A stretch of DNA of 64,000 nt from Tritrichomonas musculus (GCA_039105265.1 JAPFFF010000029.1:124001-188000); one strand, 5' to 3'; shown: positions 36,501 through 46,255, numbered from the stretch's first letter. The notes: generated from the letters alone by a model not told the origin. Numbers and translations are program-made.

Positions 36501-37113
36501 CAGCAAGAAGAAAAAAGGAAAAGTTTCATCAACCTCGAATCGAAAGTTTCCAAACAAGAAGCATCGCCCAATATCAACTGACGAGCGGGCAATGAAGGAC
36601 ATCCAAGACAGGATGAAAGTTCTCAAGATTGCAAGGGAGCAAGAACAGCGACAAGCATTCACCGAAGAGAGGATGAGGAAGCAAGACGAAGAGGAGAAGC
36701 AGAGAGTAATGCAGCTTTTGCAAGATAAAAAAGACATCAATAAACAGAATCAAATAAAGAGCCAAATAAAGGCTCAAAAAGTCGTTTCTAAAAGGAATGA
36801 AATTAATAGGCAACGCGACGCAATGCTTCAGATGATGATTGAGAAAAGTGACGCTGCCGAGAAAAGAAAGCTGGAGCTGATAAAACAAAGAGAAATAGCA
36901 ATGGCAAAGAAAAATGCCGAATTCGCGAAAAAGAAAAAACAGATGGAGAAACAAAGAGAAGAAAATCAGAGGAAAATTGAGATGGAGAGAAAATTAAAAT
37001 TGATGAAAGTTGAGGAAAGACAAAAGAAAATCGATCAAATGAAGCAAGAAAAAGCTGAAAAACAAAAAATTCAAAAGGTTGCAATTCAATCAGTTTTAAT
37101 GAATCTCGAATGA
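33532..37113 (+). CDS. Long low-complexity coiled-coil protein, 1193 residues
   Basis: The first 500 residues are asparagine-rich with repeated KNSRFSFGLKNNL-like phrases. The middle is basic then strongly acidic (EEEEDDDEEVSD). Residues about 795-870 are a tandem repeat based on KLEDNKKEDSTKSNE, and residues about 913-960 another based on KKNEDEAESSSSRVPN. The last 190 residues are a highly charged continuous helix, likely a single alpha-helix or coiled coil. It lacks signal or membrane segments. It may be a chromatin or cytoskeletal scaffold like INCENP-type proteins, but this is not supported beyond composition. Confidence 0.7.
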   Translation: MLVELDSDSSGSDSYAPQTFGKPILNPKPKQESPPSKNLSSYISNNEDTLNRTRIENNPQNQTNNNTKNSRFSFGLKNNLLNKNEPNLNNENDNQVQTNNPAKNSRFSFNLKNNLIDKNESNLNNESNNNSFELNEENNFGGGTGFNFEIDSDDDNKKSPTSTFELKSNEGKKLPVKRLINLNDEQKPNNINNQKPNQRGRKLNLSNLFPDANKDLISNNNNNNTLQTGINSKDDADDNIFMINDDENDTNKNNSSIKDDFTLDSDDDAKEPTNQMKNEIITKEKPKSRRLLFESNILPKDENKKPELPSSQNEEGKKPQRLLKNNLINEKPIEKVEPPSNENNNKNIEPPQQEKPKRFLNFSQNSQKEEETKKSDNKNGSIEFPPLPDQHKNDTIKVTLNVNKKYLKEKEKPKNKQKLPETFIEVNDTHTKPTNSLRISTPSIHESSVKTVTTAKYIQNKNSQKVTLDQIEKEFPTVNPKDKVIYRLRNQNQLMQMQLQRNKVKHPAPTFTTTVPSTLFDEKAILEKKKKMEREMKQKKNTFNKNNVFNGQVSESLFSGKPKQPPKIEEDPNMKKNVVTNPIPSFIEREEKRREDIEIEFTKFNKKVNKGKKKAKKFVIKRKSKKNSKSISTSSKTIEYSDDDFEDDFESEKEEEISERKPKKEVARVDFTTNKKEKKNKKDEENKDSKQNKKKINFEEEEDDDEEVSDTDDTVAIEEEEEDNSDIDSNKDTNKGNNEEEENIDSKPNDNEQTNDNTVSNVDDFDNFDAFDTFDIYDDSDQNKKEDDKKESSNAKLEDNKKEDSTTNNEKLEDNKNEDSTKSNEKLEDNKKEDSTKSNEKLEDNKKEDSTKSNEKLEDNKNEEEEEKINDSEKISKKATTKKKKAKTKRKPSNNDTDGGSEDSQISSPHKIKKNEDEAESSSSRVPNKKNEDEIESSSSRVPNKKNEDEAESSSRVPNKKRKKKKKKSKGKANKDDTDNDEEENDWKKLSKKKKGKVSSTSNRKFPNKKHRPISTDERAMKDIQDRMKVLKIAREQEQRQAFTEERMRKQDEEEKQRVMQLLQDKKDINKQNQIKSQIKAQKVVSKRNEINRQRDAMLQMMIEKSDAAEKRKLELIKQREIAMAKKNAEFAKKKKQMEKQREENQRKIEMERKLKLMKVEERQKKIDQMKQEKAEKQKIQKVAIQSVLMNLE
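35917..36126 (+). repeat. 45-bp coding minisatellite, about 4.6 units
   Basis: In-frame units encode variants of KLEDNKKEDSTKSNE; the third and fourth are almost identical at the DNA level, pointing to recent expansion. Copy number probably varies among strains. Confidence 0.85.
36268..36408 (+). repeat. 48-bp coding repeat, three units
   Basis: Three in-frame units encode KKNEDEAESSSSRVPN, the last shorter by one serine. The near-identity of the units suggests replication slippage or unequal exchange. Confidence 0.85.
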
Positions 37114-37234
37114 TAAAAAAAAAAAAATTGTTTGAATTTTATAAAAAAAATTAATTGGCGTTTATTATTATTTATATTTTTGTTTTTATTATTAAAATAA
37201 AATGAAAGATGTTAATATAAATTTTTTTATTAAT

Positions 37235-37714
37235 TTATTCAACACACACATCAGCAAGTTTATATTTAACTACTTTTAACAAATCTTGAGGAGAGACTTC
37301 AACTTGAAAACCAACTTTGCCAGCTGAAAAATATATAGTAGCAAATTTATCTGCTCCTTCTTGTAACACTGTAGGAAATGCTTTTTTCATTCCAATTGGA
37401 GAACATCCACCATGAACATAACCTGTCAAATGCAATAATTCTTTTTGAGGTAGCATTGAAATTGATTTTTCTGATACAACTCTTGCAGCTTTTTTTAAAT
37501 CGAGTTCCTTTGAAACAGGAATTACAAACACATAATGTTCACCTGACTTTCCGAATGTTACAAGAGTTTTGAATGCTTGCTCAGGGTTTTCACCAAGAGC
37601 TGTTGCAATCTCAACTCCAGATTTTGTTGCATCAGGCTCATAAGTATGACTTTTATATTCGATACCCTTTTGCTGAAGAATTCGCATAACGTTAGTTTTT
37701 TCGTGGCTCGACAT
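37235..37714 (-). CDS. YbaK/EbsC-family aminoacyl-tRNA deacylase
   Basis: 159 residues, the typical length of bacterial YbaK. Conserved features include KTNVMRILQQKGIEYKSHTY at the start, QAFKTLVTFG with the key lysine, VHGGCSPIGMKK, and a final TIYFSAGKVGFQVEVSP strand pair. The family removes wrongly attached cysteine or other amino acids from tRNA(Pro). It is common in bacteria and scattered in protists, so an ancient transfer from a bacterium is plausible. It has no organelle targeting signal I can see and probably acts in the cytosol. Confidence 0.9.
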   Translation of the reverse strand: MSSHEKTNVMRILQQKGIEYKSHTYEPDATKSGVEIATALGENPEQAFKTLVTFGKSGEHYVFVIPVSKELDLKKAARVVSEKSISMLPQKELLHLTGYVHGGCSPIGMKKAFPTVLQEGADKFATIYFSAGKVGFQVEVSPQDLLKVVKYKLADVCVE

Positions 37715-38379
37715 TTTAAAAAATAATGCTGTTTATTTATAAATATAATATCTTATGAAATTTGAGAAGTATCAAAAATAATTCATTCAAAAACTCACAA
37801 ATTATTTAAATATTGATTCAAAATACAATTTCATGAAAAATATAAATTTCTCGAATACTTCTACAATTATCTGTTTAAAATTATTTTTATTCATTAATAT
37901 TCAATAAAATTATACATTTATTAAAGAAAGAATAAAAAATAATATTATAAAAAAGCAATTTTCAATAAAAATTTAATAAATTTGATGTAAAATTTTACAC
38001 ACCGATAGGAATTACGCATCTTATTCAATTTTTTTACATTCAGAATTGTTTTGATTTTACATTTTCACTGGAAAATTGCCATACTATTCTCTGAATGATA
38101 AAATTACTATAAAAAATTCATCTTCGGAAACAGTCTTTTTTGATTTCTCAGTTTTATGTCGATCTGATTGCTGAGTGCACCTCTCTCGAACCGTTTAAGA
38201 GACATTTTTTTGAATAGATTTTAGAAAGGATTAGGAAAAGCTCGTATTCACTTGCTCCTGAAATTTATATGAAATGTACTGGGCTTGTATCTTAAATAAA
38301 ATTATTTATAAACAAATTGTAACAATACAAATTTATATGAAATATTTGCTTTTTTTACTTAGAATGAATTTTCGAAATA
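37715..38379. other. Intergenic spacer of about 665 bp
   Basis: AT-rich with one slightly less AT-rich stretch near 38160-38200 (GAGTGCACCTCTCTCGAACC). No gene, RNA or repeat is recognisable. Confidence 0.55.
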
Positions 38380-41300
38380 TTAAATTGCCACACTATCTGA
38401 ATGTTCATCATTATCTTTATTTTCTTTTTCTGATATCAACTTTTCATTTCTTTTTCGCTTATTAAGAAGAACAGCCACAACAATAATGATAATAACAACA
38501 ACAATGCATGCAATGACAATTCCAACAATTGCTCCAGTTGAAAGTTTGCCACCTTTTTTATCATCCTTTTTTTTAGTTGAAGAATATGAAAAGACGATAT
38601 TTTCAGAGACAACTTTGCAACTATTTTTATCGATCAAAACATCTTCGCCATTTTGCCTAACGAAAACATTGTCGGCAAAATTATCACAATTTATATTTTC
38701 AGCTCTAATTAGATTCAAATTAGAAAATGACTCACTTTCATCGTTTGGAACAAACACAATTCTTGGAGGAGCATTCTTCACATTTCCAATTTTGAATATT
38801 GGATTTGAATTAGGCTCAGAATTCGACACAAAAATTTCAATGCATGAATTCTGATTAAATTGAGCGTCCTTCTCAATATTCAAATGTGAGTCAGAATAAA
38901 TATTCAATTTTCCATCGAGAATTAAATTTTCAATTTCCACTTCAGATTGAGAAGAAACCTTGAAATCATTCGTAACTGTTAATTGAATATCATCATCAAG
39001 AAGCGATGCTTTTGAAACATCATCATTTCTATTGATTCTTAATTTGGAGTAATAATTCATTACTAAGTTTTTCAAAGAGACAGAATTAATTGAAGAAGGA
39101 ACTTTCAATTGAAATTCACCTTTTTGATTTGTGATTTCTTTAAATTTGAGACTTTTTGTTGGATTTTCTTTATCAGTGTCATTTAATGATATTGTTATGC
39201 TTCCACCATTCATGATTCTATTCAAGAAACTCAATGGAATGTCATTCTTGTTGATGACGAGTGTTGGGCTTTTATCAGAATAAAAGCCAATATTTGAAGC
39301 TTTAACATTTTCATTGATTTTTATTGTTGATTCATCACTATTAGCAATGAAATACAAAGGAATCAAAGAGCTGTAAGCATTCTCGCTTTCTTTAATTTCA
39401 ATATTTTTACTATTGAAAGAGACGGCGGTTATTATTTGTGAATTGTTATCAACAATCACTTTTCCAGTATCACCTTCAATATAACCGTTTGAATTCATTT
39501 CAAAAGAGTCAGAATTAGAAGTGAAGCTAAGAATCGGTTGTTCAGGAATTGTTGTTTTTAATGGCGTTGATGATTGCGAAGGTGAAAAAGAAGGAGTTGA
39601 CAAAGGTAAAGGTGATTTAGATGGCGTTTCAGAAGGAGATTTTGATTGTGTTGGCAAAGGCGAAGGATCATTGATTGTTTCATTAATTGAGAACACATTA
39701 CATGAATTGTTAATCAGTTCATAATAACTCGAGTCATCAGAGAAAAAGTTATAGTCAAATTCTCTTGTTTTTTCAGCTCCTTTGCATTCAAATTGTATTG
39801 GAACAACGTTGTTAAACTTGTCAATTATAAAACTAATATTTGGGAAATCTGTCCTCGAATCTAATCTGTTGATATAAACTCGATGGTTCTTTATATTTGG
39901 CCCATTCAAGTGAATGAAATAGTTGGAACATGGAAGATCACCAATTGAAGGACTTCCACCGCCATAATCATTTGTTAATGAAGCATTAAAGAAGATCGAT
40001 TTGCCTCTCATTGAAATCACATAATCTTGATTCAACAGATTTGGATTAACTTCAAAAATCAAGGTTTCAATATGACCTTTAACAGGCGTTAATCCGAGAA
40101 TATTTGCATTTGTGAACACAATCAAACGAGCCGTCTTTATGAATATGTTTGAGTTATCATGTGTGTAAACATCCGGAAAAACATTGGTTGTGTCATTCAC
40201 AGTCAAATCTTGAAATGTGTAATTTTTTGTGTTTCCTTTAATTTGATTGAATTTGACACTATTCAATATCAAATATTTAATGTTTTCTGTTTCTGTTTCT
40301 TCAGTTAGTAGCACTTTAATTGTGTTGACAAAACCAAACAATTCCAATTTATTAAAACGCTCAGTAGGAAAATCTTGGAATTTAATGATATAATCATCAG
40401 AATTTGGAAGCAACAGCAATTTAATGTATTTATAATGTTTGTTTTCATTGCTTGAAATCAATTCAATTATTTCAGAGAAAACTTTTTCTGTACTGGCTGC
40501 TAACAAAAGTTCATCGTCATTCAACACAAATTTTCCTTGACTTGAACACTCATCACTGCCATAACAAATTAGCAATTTGTCTTGATCACAGTTCGTTGGT
40601 ATCTTTTCAATGATTTTGTCATTCTTGAAGATTTCAACTTTGATTTTTTCCGGAATTGAATGAAATACAATATTTGTTGATGAGTCAGCATTGATTTTAA
40701 TGCTGCCAACTGATTTGATAGGTATTTGATGCCATGATTCAGAAAATAAAATAGGAACATCATAACTGTCTTCATCAGCACTTTCAATGTTGACTTCAAT
40801 GCTTGATGTTCTTTTGACTGAATCTTTGTGATCAAAAATTAAATTGTGAGGTGTTTTTCCAGTTTTGACACTTAATGTGACATGATCATTTCTTTGAAAG
40901 GTGATGTTTAAACAAGAGAATGAATTCTCAGCAATTAGAACTCTTTGATCACTTCCGCTTACATCAACATGAACGAGAAAATTCTTCTGAACAACTTCGA
41001 TTCCTTCGCCTGAAATTTGGCCATCATCAATTGAATACAGATCTCTTATCCAGTAATTGGACACGGATGGGTCGATGTTCAACTTACATTTATTAATCTC
41101 CCAAATATTATCTTCGGTATTCGGCATACTTTTAATGTTGACATCGATCAGATTCGAATTTGAGTCGTCATTCACAAAACCGATTTTTGCTAAGTTTTCA
41201 CCACTCAAATAAGGGAGCAAATCAAGCTGAATTCCATCGTCTTCTCCATTCAAAAACAAGTAAAGATAATGAATATCAATGCGCCTAAGTTCATCAAGTT

Positions 41301-42804
41301 GGTTGTGAAGTTTGGCAGTTATATCGGTCAAATTTTCACCTGGAATGGGAACTTGTAAAATATCTCTTCTGTAATGGGAAGGTTGATCGCATTTCTCAGA
41401 AGACAAACAGAAAACGTAGTTGTTCTCTTCAAACGGAGACTCCCAGAAAAGCCTCGTTTGTTCCAAGTTATAATGACGATATTTAATTGATTGATTAGTG
41501 TCACAATCAATAATTAAATCATCAGAATTTTTTGAATAAAAATCAAAATTAAAGTCAGAATATTTTGAATCAGTCCAGTCAATAAATTCAATAGGAATCT
41601 GGTCACTGCTTTCAATGAATAAATCAAAGGCTTTATTTGAATTATCTCCTTTGATAATTACTTTGTTTTTCGCTGGATTTTTCTCATTTTTGGCAGAAAT
41701 CCGAAAAGTGCCAGCTTTCAAAAATGGGATGGTTGCTATCAAATTTGGTGAACTTCCAGTAATTGAAATATCATCACTTTTTGATAAAATCGTGACATCA
41801 TTATTTGTCTCAAACGAAAAAGAGATATCAAAAATGGCCAAATCAATTGACCTTGCTCCTTGAAAAGGCGAATTTCCAGAATTGATGCTTCTTATTTCAT
41901 GCGAAGTACGGATTTGATAATTCGCATTTTCTGGGAAAACATTTTCTGTATCTTTAACGAAAATTTCATTGAAAATGTAATTTGAATTATCAGGTACGGA
42001 AAATTGAATATATTGAATTTCCCACTTTTTCAATGATTCAGTATCTTCATTTTCTTGCAAATTTATTATTTGTGGGGCTTCTTTAGATTGTCCAATTAAT
42101 TCAATTTTTTCTATTTGGTTGTATGGAAGACCATTAATTTTAAATCCTTCCGTTTCTCCGTTAAAATAGATTTTAACGTATTCTATGATATTGGTTGAAA
42201 TTAATGTTTTGACATGACTCGATAAGTTGGCTTCAATAATCGAGGAAAGATATGTTTCATCGGATTGGATTGTGATTCCATCGCGTTCACTGCAATCTGA
42301 ACTGTTAAAACAAATAACAAATTTATTCCTTTGATTAACAGGCAAGATATGTGTTAATAATTGGCTATCTTCTATGGTTTTGATTTTTATATCTGCCCCA
42401 GAATAAGCTTTTTCAACTTTTAGTAAATTTGGTGAATCAACAATAAATGTTACAGAAGATGAATAAGAACCATCACTATAATATGATAAATATATCGGAA
42501 GATTTGTAGATGGATCTGAATTTTTAATTGTTATATTGACTGTTGCAGTAGGATTGCTGTATGGATAAAGTAAAATTGATGATTTGCCATTTGTTTTTAT
42601 TTGAGCTATAAAATTTAAATTAATTATACCATCTGTAATTTCTTCAAATGTAGCAATTGGATCTCCCCATGTAGAAGTCCTTAATTCAAACTTTTCTTTT
42701 GATATCACGAAGTAATAATTTGGATATTTCGTAAAATCCAATGTATATTCTTCATTTAATAAGGATGACTTAGCCAAAAAGCACAAAATAAAAGAAAAAA
42801 ACAT
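38380..42804 (-). CDS. Large type I surface membrane protein
   Basis: 1474 residues. A hydrophobic N-terminus (MFFSFILCFLAKSSLL) is a signal peptide, and near the end GAIVGIVIACIVVVIIIIVV is a transmembrane helix followed by a short charged cytosolic tail. The outside part is beta-rich and contains three similar modules about 290 residues apart, each starting with a pattern like FVICFNSSDCS, YVFCLSSEKCD or LLICYGSDECS, followed by EYVKIYFNG-type strands. A proline/serine stalk (residues about 1045-1085) resembles mucin-like linkers. Trichomonads have many such surface proteins for adhesion; this one has no leucine-rich repeats. Ligand unknown. Confidence 0.75.
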   Translation of the reverse strand: MFFSFILCFLAKSSLLNEEYTLDFTKYPNYYFVISKEKFELRTSTWGDPIATFEEITDGIINLNFIAQIKTNGKSSILLYPYSNPTATVNITIKNSDPSTNLPIYLSYYSDGSYSSSVTFIVDSPNLLKVEKAYSGADIKIKTIEDSQLLTHILPVNQRNKFVICFNSSDCSERDGITIQSDETYLSSIIEANLSSHVKTLISTNIIEYVKIYFNGETEGFKINGLPYNQIEKIELIGQSKEAPQIINLQENEDTESLKKWEIQYIQFSVPDNSNYIFNEIFVKDTENVFPENANYQIRTSHEIRSINSGNSPFQGARSIDLAIFDISFSFETNNDVTILSKSDDISITGSSPNLIATIPFLKAGTFRISAKNEKNPAKNKVIIKGDNSNKAFDLFIESSDQIPIEFIDWTDSKYSDFNFDFYSKNSDDLIIDCDTNQSIKYRHYNLEQTRLFWESPFEENNYVFCLSSEKCDQPSHYRRDILQVPIPGENLTDITAKLHNQLDELRRIDIHYLYLFLNGEDDGIQLDLLPYLSGENLAKIGFVNDDSNSNLIDVNIKSMPNTEDNIWEINKCKLNIDPSVSNYWIRDLYSIDDGQISGEGIEVVQKNFLVHVDVSGSDQRVLIAENSFSCLNITFQRNDHVTLSVKTGKTPHNLIFDHKDSVKRTSSIEVNIESADEDSYDVPILFSESWHQIPIKSVGSIKINADSSTNIVFHSIPEKIKVEIFKNDKIIEKIPTNCDQDKLLICYGSDECSSQGKFVLNDDELLLAASTEKVFSEIIELISSNENKHYKYIKLLLLPNSDDYIIKFQDFPTERFNKLELFGFVNTIKVLLTEETETENIKYLILNSVKFNQIKGNTKNYTFQDLTVNDTTNVFPDVYTHDNSNIFIKTARLIVFTNANILGLTPVKGHIETLIFEVNPNLLNQDYVISMRGKSIFFNASLTNDYGGGSPSIGDLPCSNYFIHLNGPNIKNHRVYINRLDSRTDFPNISFIIDKFNNVVPIQFECKGAEKTREFDYNFFSDDSSYYELINNSCNVFSINETINDPSPLPTQSKSPSETPSKSPLPLSTPSFSPSQSSTPLKTTIPEQPILSFTSNSDSFEMNSNGYIEGDTGKVIVDNNSQIITAVSFNSKNIEIKESENAYSSLIPLYFIANSDESTIKINENVKASNIGFYSDKSPTLVINKNDIPLSFLNRIMNGGSITISLNDTDKENPTKSLKFKEITNQKGEFQLKVPSSINSVSLKNLVMNYYSKLRINRNDDVSKASLLDDDIQLTVTNDFKVSSQSEVEIENLILDGKLNIYSDSHLNIEKDAQFNQNSCIEIFVSNSEPNSNPIFKIGNVKNAPPRIVFVPNDESESFSNLNLIRAENINCDNFADNVFVRQNGEDVLIDKNSCKVVSENIVFSYSSTKKKDDKKGGKLSTGAIVGIVIACIVVVIIIIVVAVLLNKRKRNEKLISEKENKDNDEHSDSVAI

Positions 42805-43475
42805 TTTATTTTATTCTTTATCTATTGCTTGATTTTTTAAAAAGTTAAACTTTTTCAGTTTTTGAATTTAAATGCTCTATTCAAAAAATCAATGAATTCA
42901 GAATATAAAATTGAATTTTTTGAGAGCTTTCTCATTTATATTTAACAAAGAGTTATTCTGTTAAATACACCATGATTTCAGGCTGAATATATGTACATTC
43001 AAATTCACCGTCCACTTTTTGAAAAGAACTCATGACATCAACATTTGATAGCCATCTATCCTTTCGGGTTACAATTTTTACCGAGTCTTACCGCCACCCG
43101 CGGGGTCTTGGCTCCACCTCGCTGCCGCTCGGCTGCGCTCGACGCCCGCTAGGCGGTATGTAGGCTTCGGTGAAAATAATGTAAAAATGAAAGGACAGAT
43201 ATACATTCAAAAAGTGGACTGTGAATTTGAATGATTCAAAAAATCGGCCTTAATATTTGTTATTAATATATATGAATTAATCAATTAATCTTCAATATTC
43301 TGGCATATTTCATGAATTCACTTCATGCGAGAACGATTAAAGTATTCATAATTTTTTTTTCTATTTATCAATAATTCATTTTATTAAAGACGATGCAAAT
43401 ATGATATATATGATTTTACTATTAAAAAATAAACATATTTATTTATTTATTTATTTTTTTTTTTTTTTTTTTGTA
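42805..43475. other. Spacer holding a GC-rich foldback sequence and a poly-T tract
   Basis: The 43436-43473 part is a run of T and TTTA. The foldback at 42996-43233 is listed separately. No gene is seen. Confidence 0.6.
42996..43233. mobile_element. Foldback (MITE-like) element with a GC-rich core, 238 bp
   Basis: CATTCAAATTCACCGTCCACTTTTTGA at 42996 is mirrored with one mismatch at 43207-43233. Inside, weaker inverted pairing continues (CTTTC, TTTTTAC, ACCG). The core from about 43088 to 43158 is GC-rich, flanked by TACCGCC/GGCGGTA, and includes CTCGGCTGCGCTCGACGCC. No coding frame. It may be a small mobile element or a structured RNA gene. Confidence 0.65.
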
Positions 43476-45203
43476 TTAAAATTCATTGATACTATCTAAC
43501 ATCATTTCATCACTAAATGATTCTGATAAAGAGCTTTCTCTCTTTTTCTCCAACACTGATTCAGGAATTTCCCAATCATTCTTAGATGCCACATCGATAA
43601 ATGAATCGAAATCTTTTTGATTCTGAAAATAATTTCTCATTGGAATGATATTCCAACCATCTTCAAGGAACTCGAATCTAAAGAAAGTAGCGTAATGCGA
43701 ATCACACGAATCAGCAAAAATAGGATTTCTAAACAATAAAGTCTCATTTTCACCATCAACATGCGAAATAAAAATCATTCCTTGAGGGCAAGAAGACTCC
43801 AAAGAAGAATCGCATTTAATGCTAAACACGATTATTTTTTCCGTACCAATCTCATTCAATTTCAGATCACAATAAGTATGCCAATCATTTCCGAAGACTT
43901 CTTTTTGGAACATTTTTTTATAATTCAAATCAATTGTGTTTTCATGACATTTTTTCTTCGTTTGCCGATCAATGACAGAAAAGAGAGGAATCCATAAGTT
44001 TTCATAAAAAATGCCTGCGTCGGAATAAGATGTCAATCCATTGATGTAGATTCTTACACTCGAATCGTCAATTAGATTGAAATCACGAAAAGTTCTCTGC
44101 AAAGAAACACAGTCAGAATTCGGAAGAAGAAAAATTTTATTGAAATTAACATTTTTAAATTCATCAATTGCAGAGCACGCCAACTCAACTATACTTTTAT
44201 GAAAGGAAATTTCAGAAGATACACGTTCAGAATACGTTTTTGTCTCAGACATGAGCGACTTATCTCTACTCAAAAGTGGAAATGGATTAAATTCAATTTT
44301 ATTACTGATAATTTTTTTCTCAAAATAAAAGTAAATCGGAACCAAATATTTCGCGTTTGGCTCAACTTCGACGTTGACGGTTTTTAACGTTCCAATTAGC
44401 GGATGGAACTTTTTCGGAATGATGTATTCACCATCTGAAAATTTGAATTGGCTGCCGTTTTGTTCGGCCACAAAATTCAATGTAACAAACCCTGAAAAAT
44501 TTGAAACATCAAGAATGAAGAAGAAATAATTGGCGGTTATTCTATCGGCGAGAAAAGTGGCTATCGGCGTGTTACCGGTTGGATCATAAATTTCTTTAGA
44601 TGACGAAGTGTATCCAATAGATTCCCATGGATGTGAATTGTTAAAATGAACAAAATAACCGTTTTTTGTTTTCCTTTCTTTTGTGAAGAAAACTTGTATT
44701 AATTCAAATTTGACAGTGTCGCTTTGGTTGGAAGTTGATGGTGAAAAATTGGCCCAGAGGTGAATTAATGGATTTGAAATTTCTTTGGATTGAATAGGAC
44801 GATAGATTTTGGGTGATATTGAAAAAGCGAGTTTTAATTTGGTGTCTTTGGAATTAGAATATGCGATCGGAAATTCAAATGGAATGACTTTACCAGGATC
44901 GGATAATAATTGCTTGCCTGGTGATTGTGATAAAAATGTTGGTATATCAATAATTACTTCCCCAAGAAATATGTCCACTGCGAGAATTTGGGTGCTAAAA
45001 AGTTTAAATATTATAGTATTACATCGAAATAAATCAATATCAAGTGAAACGTTCCATTGAGGACATCTTGAATTTTCATCATTTTTATAAGAGGCATAAA
45101 AGTAACGACATGAAGATTGCGAAAAACAAAATATTCTTGTCTTTCTTTCTTTTTTTGTTGGTACTGGGAGGTTTTCAGCACTTAAAATTTGAATTTTTAT
45201 CAT
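43476..45203 (-). CDS. C2-domain protein, 575 residues
   Basis: Residues 1-125 form a C2 domain: it begins with MIKIQILSAENLPVP, then a strand with CRYFYASYK, PQWNVSLDIDL, and IFLGEVIIDI, which is the classic order of C2 strands. C2 domains bind membranes or proteins, often with calcium. Residues 150-540 are beta-rich and include a KIFLLPNSDCVSL segment that resembles part of the repeated module of the neighbouring surface protein. No membrane segment or signal is seen, so it is cytosolic or membrane-associated. Confidence 0.7.
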   Translation of the reverse strand: MIKIQILSAENLPVPTKKERKTRIFCFSQSSCRYFYASYKNDENSRCPQWNVSLDIDLFRCNTIIFKLFSTQILAVDIFLGEVIIDIPTFLSQSPGKQLLSDPGKVIPFEFPIAYSNSKDTKLKLAFSISPKIYRPIQSKEISNPLIHLWANFSPSTSNQSDTVKFELIQVFFTKERKTKNGYFVHFNNSHPWESIGYTSSSKEIYDPTGNTPIATFLADRITANYFFFILDVSNFSGFVTLNFVAEQNGSQFKFSDGEYIIPKKFHPLIGTLKTVNVEVEPNAKYLVPIYFYFEKKIISNKIEFNPFPLLSRDKSLMSETKTYSERVSSEISFHKSIVELACSAIDEFKNVNFNKIFLLPNSDCVSLQRTFRDFNLIDDSSVRIYINGLTSYSDAGIFYENLWIPLFSVIDRQTKKKCHENTIDLNYKKMFQKEVFGNDWHTYCDLKLNEIGTEKIIVFSIKCDSSLESSCPQGMIFISHVDGENETLLFRNPIFADSCDSHYATFFRFEFLEDGWNIIPMRNYFQNQKDFDSFIDVASKNDWEIPESVLEKKRESSLSESFSDEMMLDSINEF

Positions 45204-45550
45204 TTTTTTTTTGAATCAACTTTTTCATAAAAAACTTGATATTGAACCTCTAGGAGTTCAAAATATTATATCATTTAATCATGTTATTCATTAGATTGGG
45301 TTGCTGAGAAAAATTACTAAAAAAACAATTTTAACTACCACAACATCTTTTAATGGCTTTTCATTATTAACATATTTTATTCTAAGATCTTTTAATCCAA
45401 AAGACCAGCTTGGATTTACAGGAAATTCTCATTGTCGCAATAATAAAAATAAAAAGTTAGTTTTTTTATTTGCAATTCAATTTAGATTTTAAAACAAAGA
45501 TTACTTCTTATATTTATTTATAATCAAAACAAAAAAATGGTGTAAAACAA
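45204..45550. other. Spacer of about 350 bp
   Basis: AT-rich spacer between two minus-strand genes. A 63-codon plus-strand frame here has no support and is not called. Confidence 0.6.
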
Positions 45551-46255
45551 TTATTTTTGAAACATATAAACGTAAGTTCCTTGATCTTCATTAGTATTAG
45601 TTGAGCTATTGGGTATAAATAAACATGTTCTAATTTTCCAGGGGATTTTAGTATATTTTATTAGGGGTATCCGGTTAATTGGTTTCTCATATGTGATCAT
45701 ATACAAAACCCCATTTACTTTTAATATTCGATAAATTTCACACAAAGATTTTTTAGCTAATTTATAATCATCGTCAGAACATGTTAGCGCATCTATCGTA
45801 CCTTTGTCAAAAACCATATCAAACGTTTCATTATCGAATGACATATTGGCAACATCCATTTGAATCCACTCTAGATCATCATTTTTATATTTTCTTTTCA
45901 TTTTTTCGATTACTGCGCCTGAAATATCTATACTAACAACGTTTTTAAAACCAGACATTTCAACCATATCATTTGACATTGTTGAATTTCCACATCCAAC
46001 AACTAAAGATCTCAATTTCTCTTTTCCCTGAGGTATATATGGATCAATAATTGGTCTTAATTCTTTCCAATGAATATACCAATCGAATGGTAGGAATTCT
46101 ATTTTATATCTTTTTTCCCAGAATTCTGGTGATCCATAATCTGGAAGTAATGGATTTTGCTCATCATTTGCATTGTTCGCTTCCTGCTCTTCTTCTTCGA
46201 ATTCAACTTCTTCTATTATTTGGGAAATATCAATTTCATAACCTTTCTTGCTCAT
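45551..46255 (-). CDS. METTL13/EEF1AKMT4-like lysine methyltransferase
   Basis: 234 residues. The start YGSPEFWEKRYK, then PFDWYIHWKELRPII, matches the N-terminal signature of the EEF1AKMT4/METTL13 group. The SAM-binding loop is VVGCGNSTMS, followed by SIDIS for motif II, and the next conserved block is FDMVFDKGTIDAL. Members methylate lysines of translation elongation factor eEF1A. The acidic N-terminal 40 residues may be a docking tail. The substrate is inferred from family, not shown. A distinct eEF1A-like protein is encoded about 13 kb away. Confidence 0.85.
   Translation of the reverse strand: MSKKGYEIDISQIIEEVEFEEEEQEANNANDEQNPLLPDYGSPEFWEKRYKIEFLPFDWYIHWKELRPIIDPYIPQGKEKLRSLVVGCGNSTMSNDMVEMSGFKNVVSIDISGAVIEKMKRKYKNDDLEWIQMDVANMSFDNETFDMVFDKGTIDALTCSDDDYKLAKKSLCEIYRILKVNGVLYMITYEKPINRIPLIKYTKIPWKIRTCLFIPNSSTNTNEDQGTYVYMFQK

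Noticed and set aside
34122-36740. Long minus-strand frames opposite the 1193-residue gene
   Set aside because: They are serine- and phenylalanine-rich mirror images of lysine/glutamate codons on the plus strand, without own start context.
45301-45492. A 63-codon plus-strand frame
   Set aside because: Low-complexity composition, no start context and no family-like sequence; probably noise in an AT-rich spacer.
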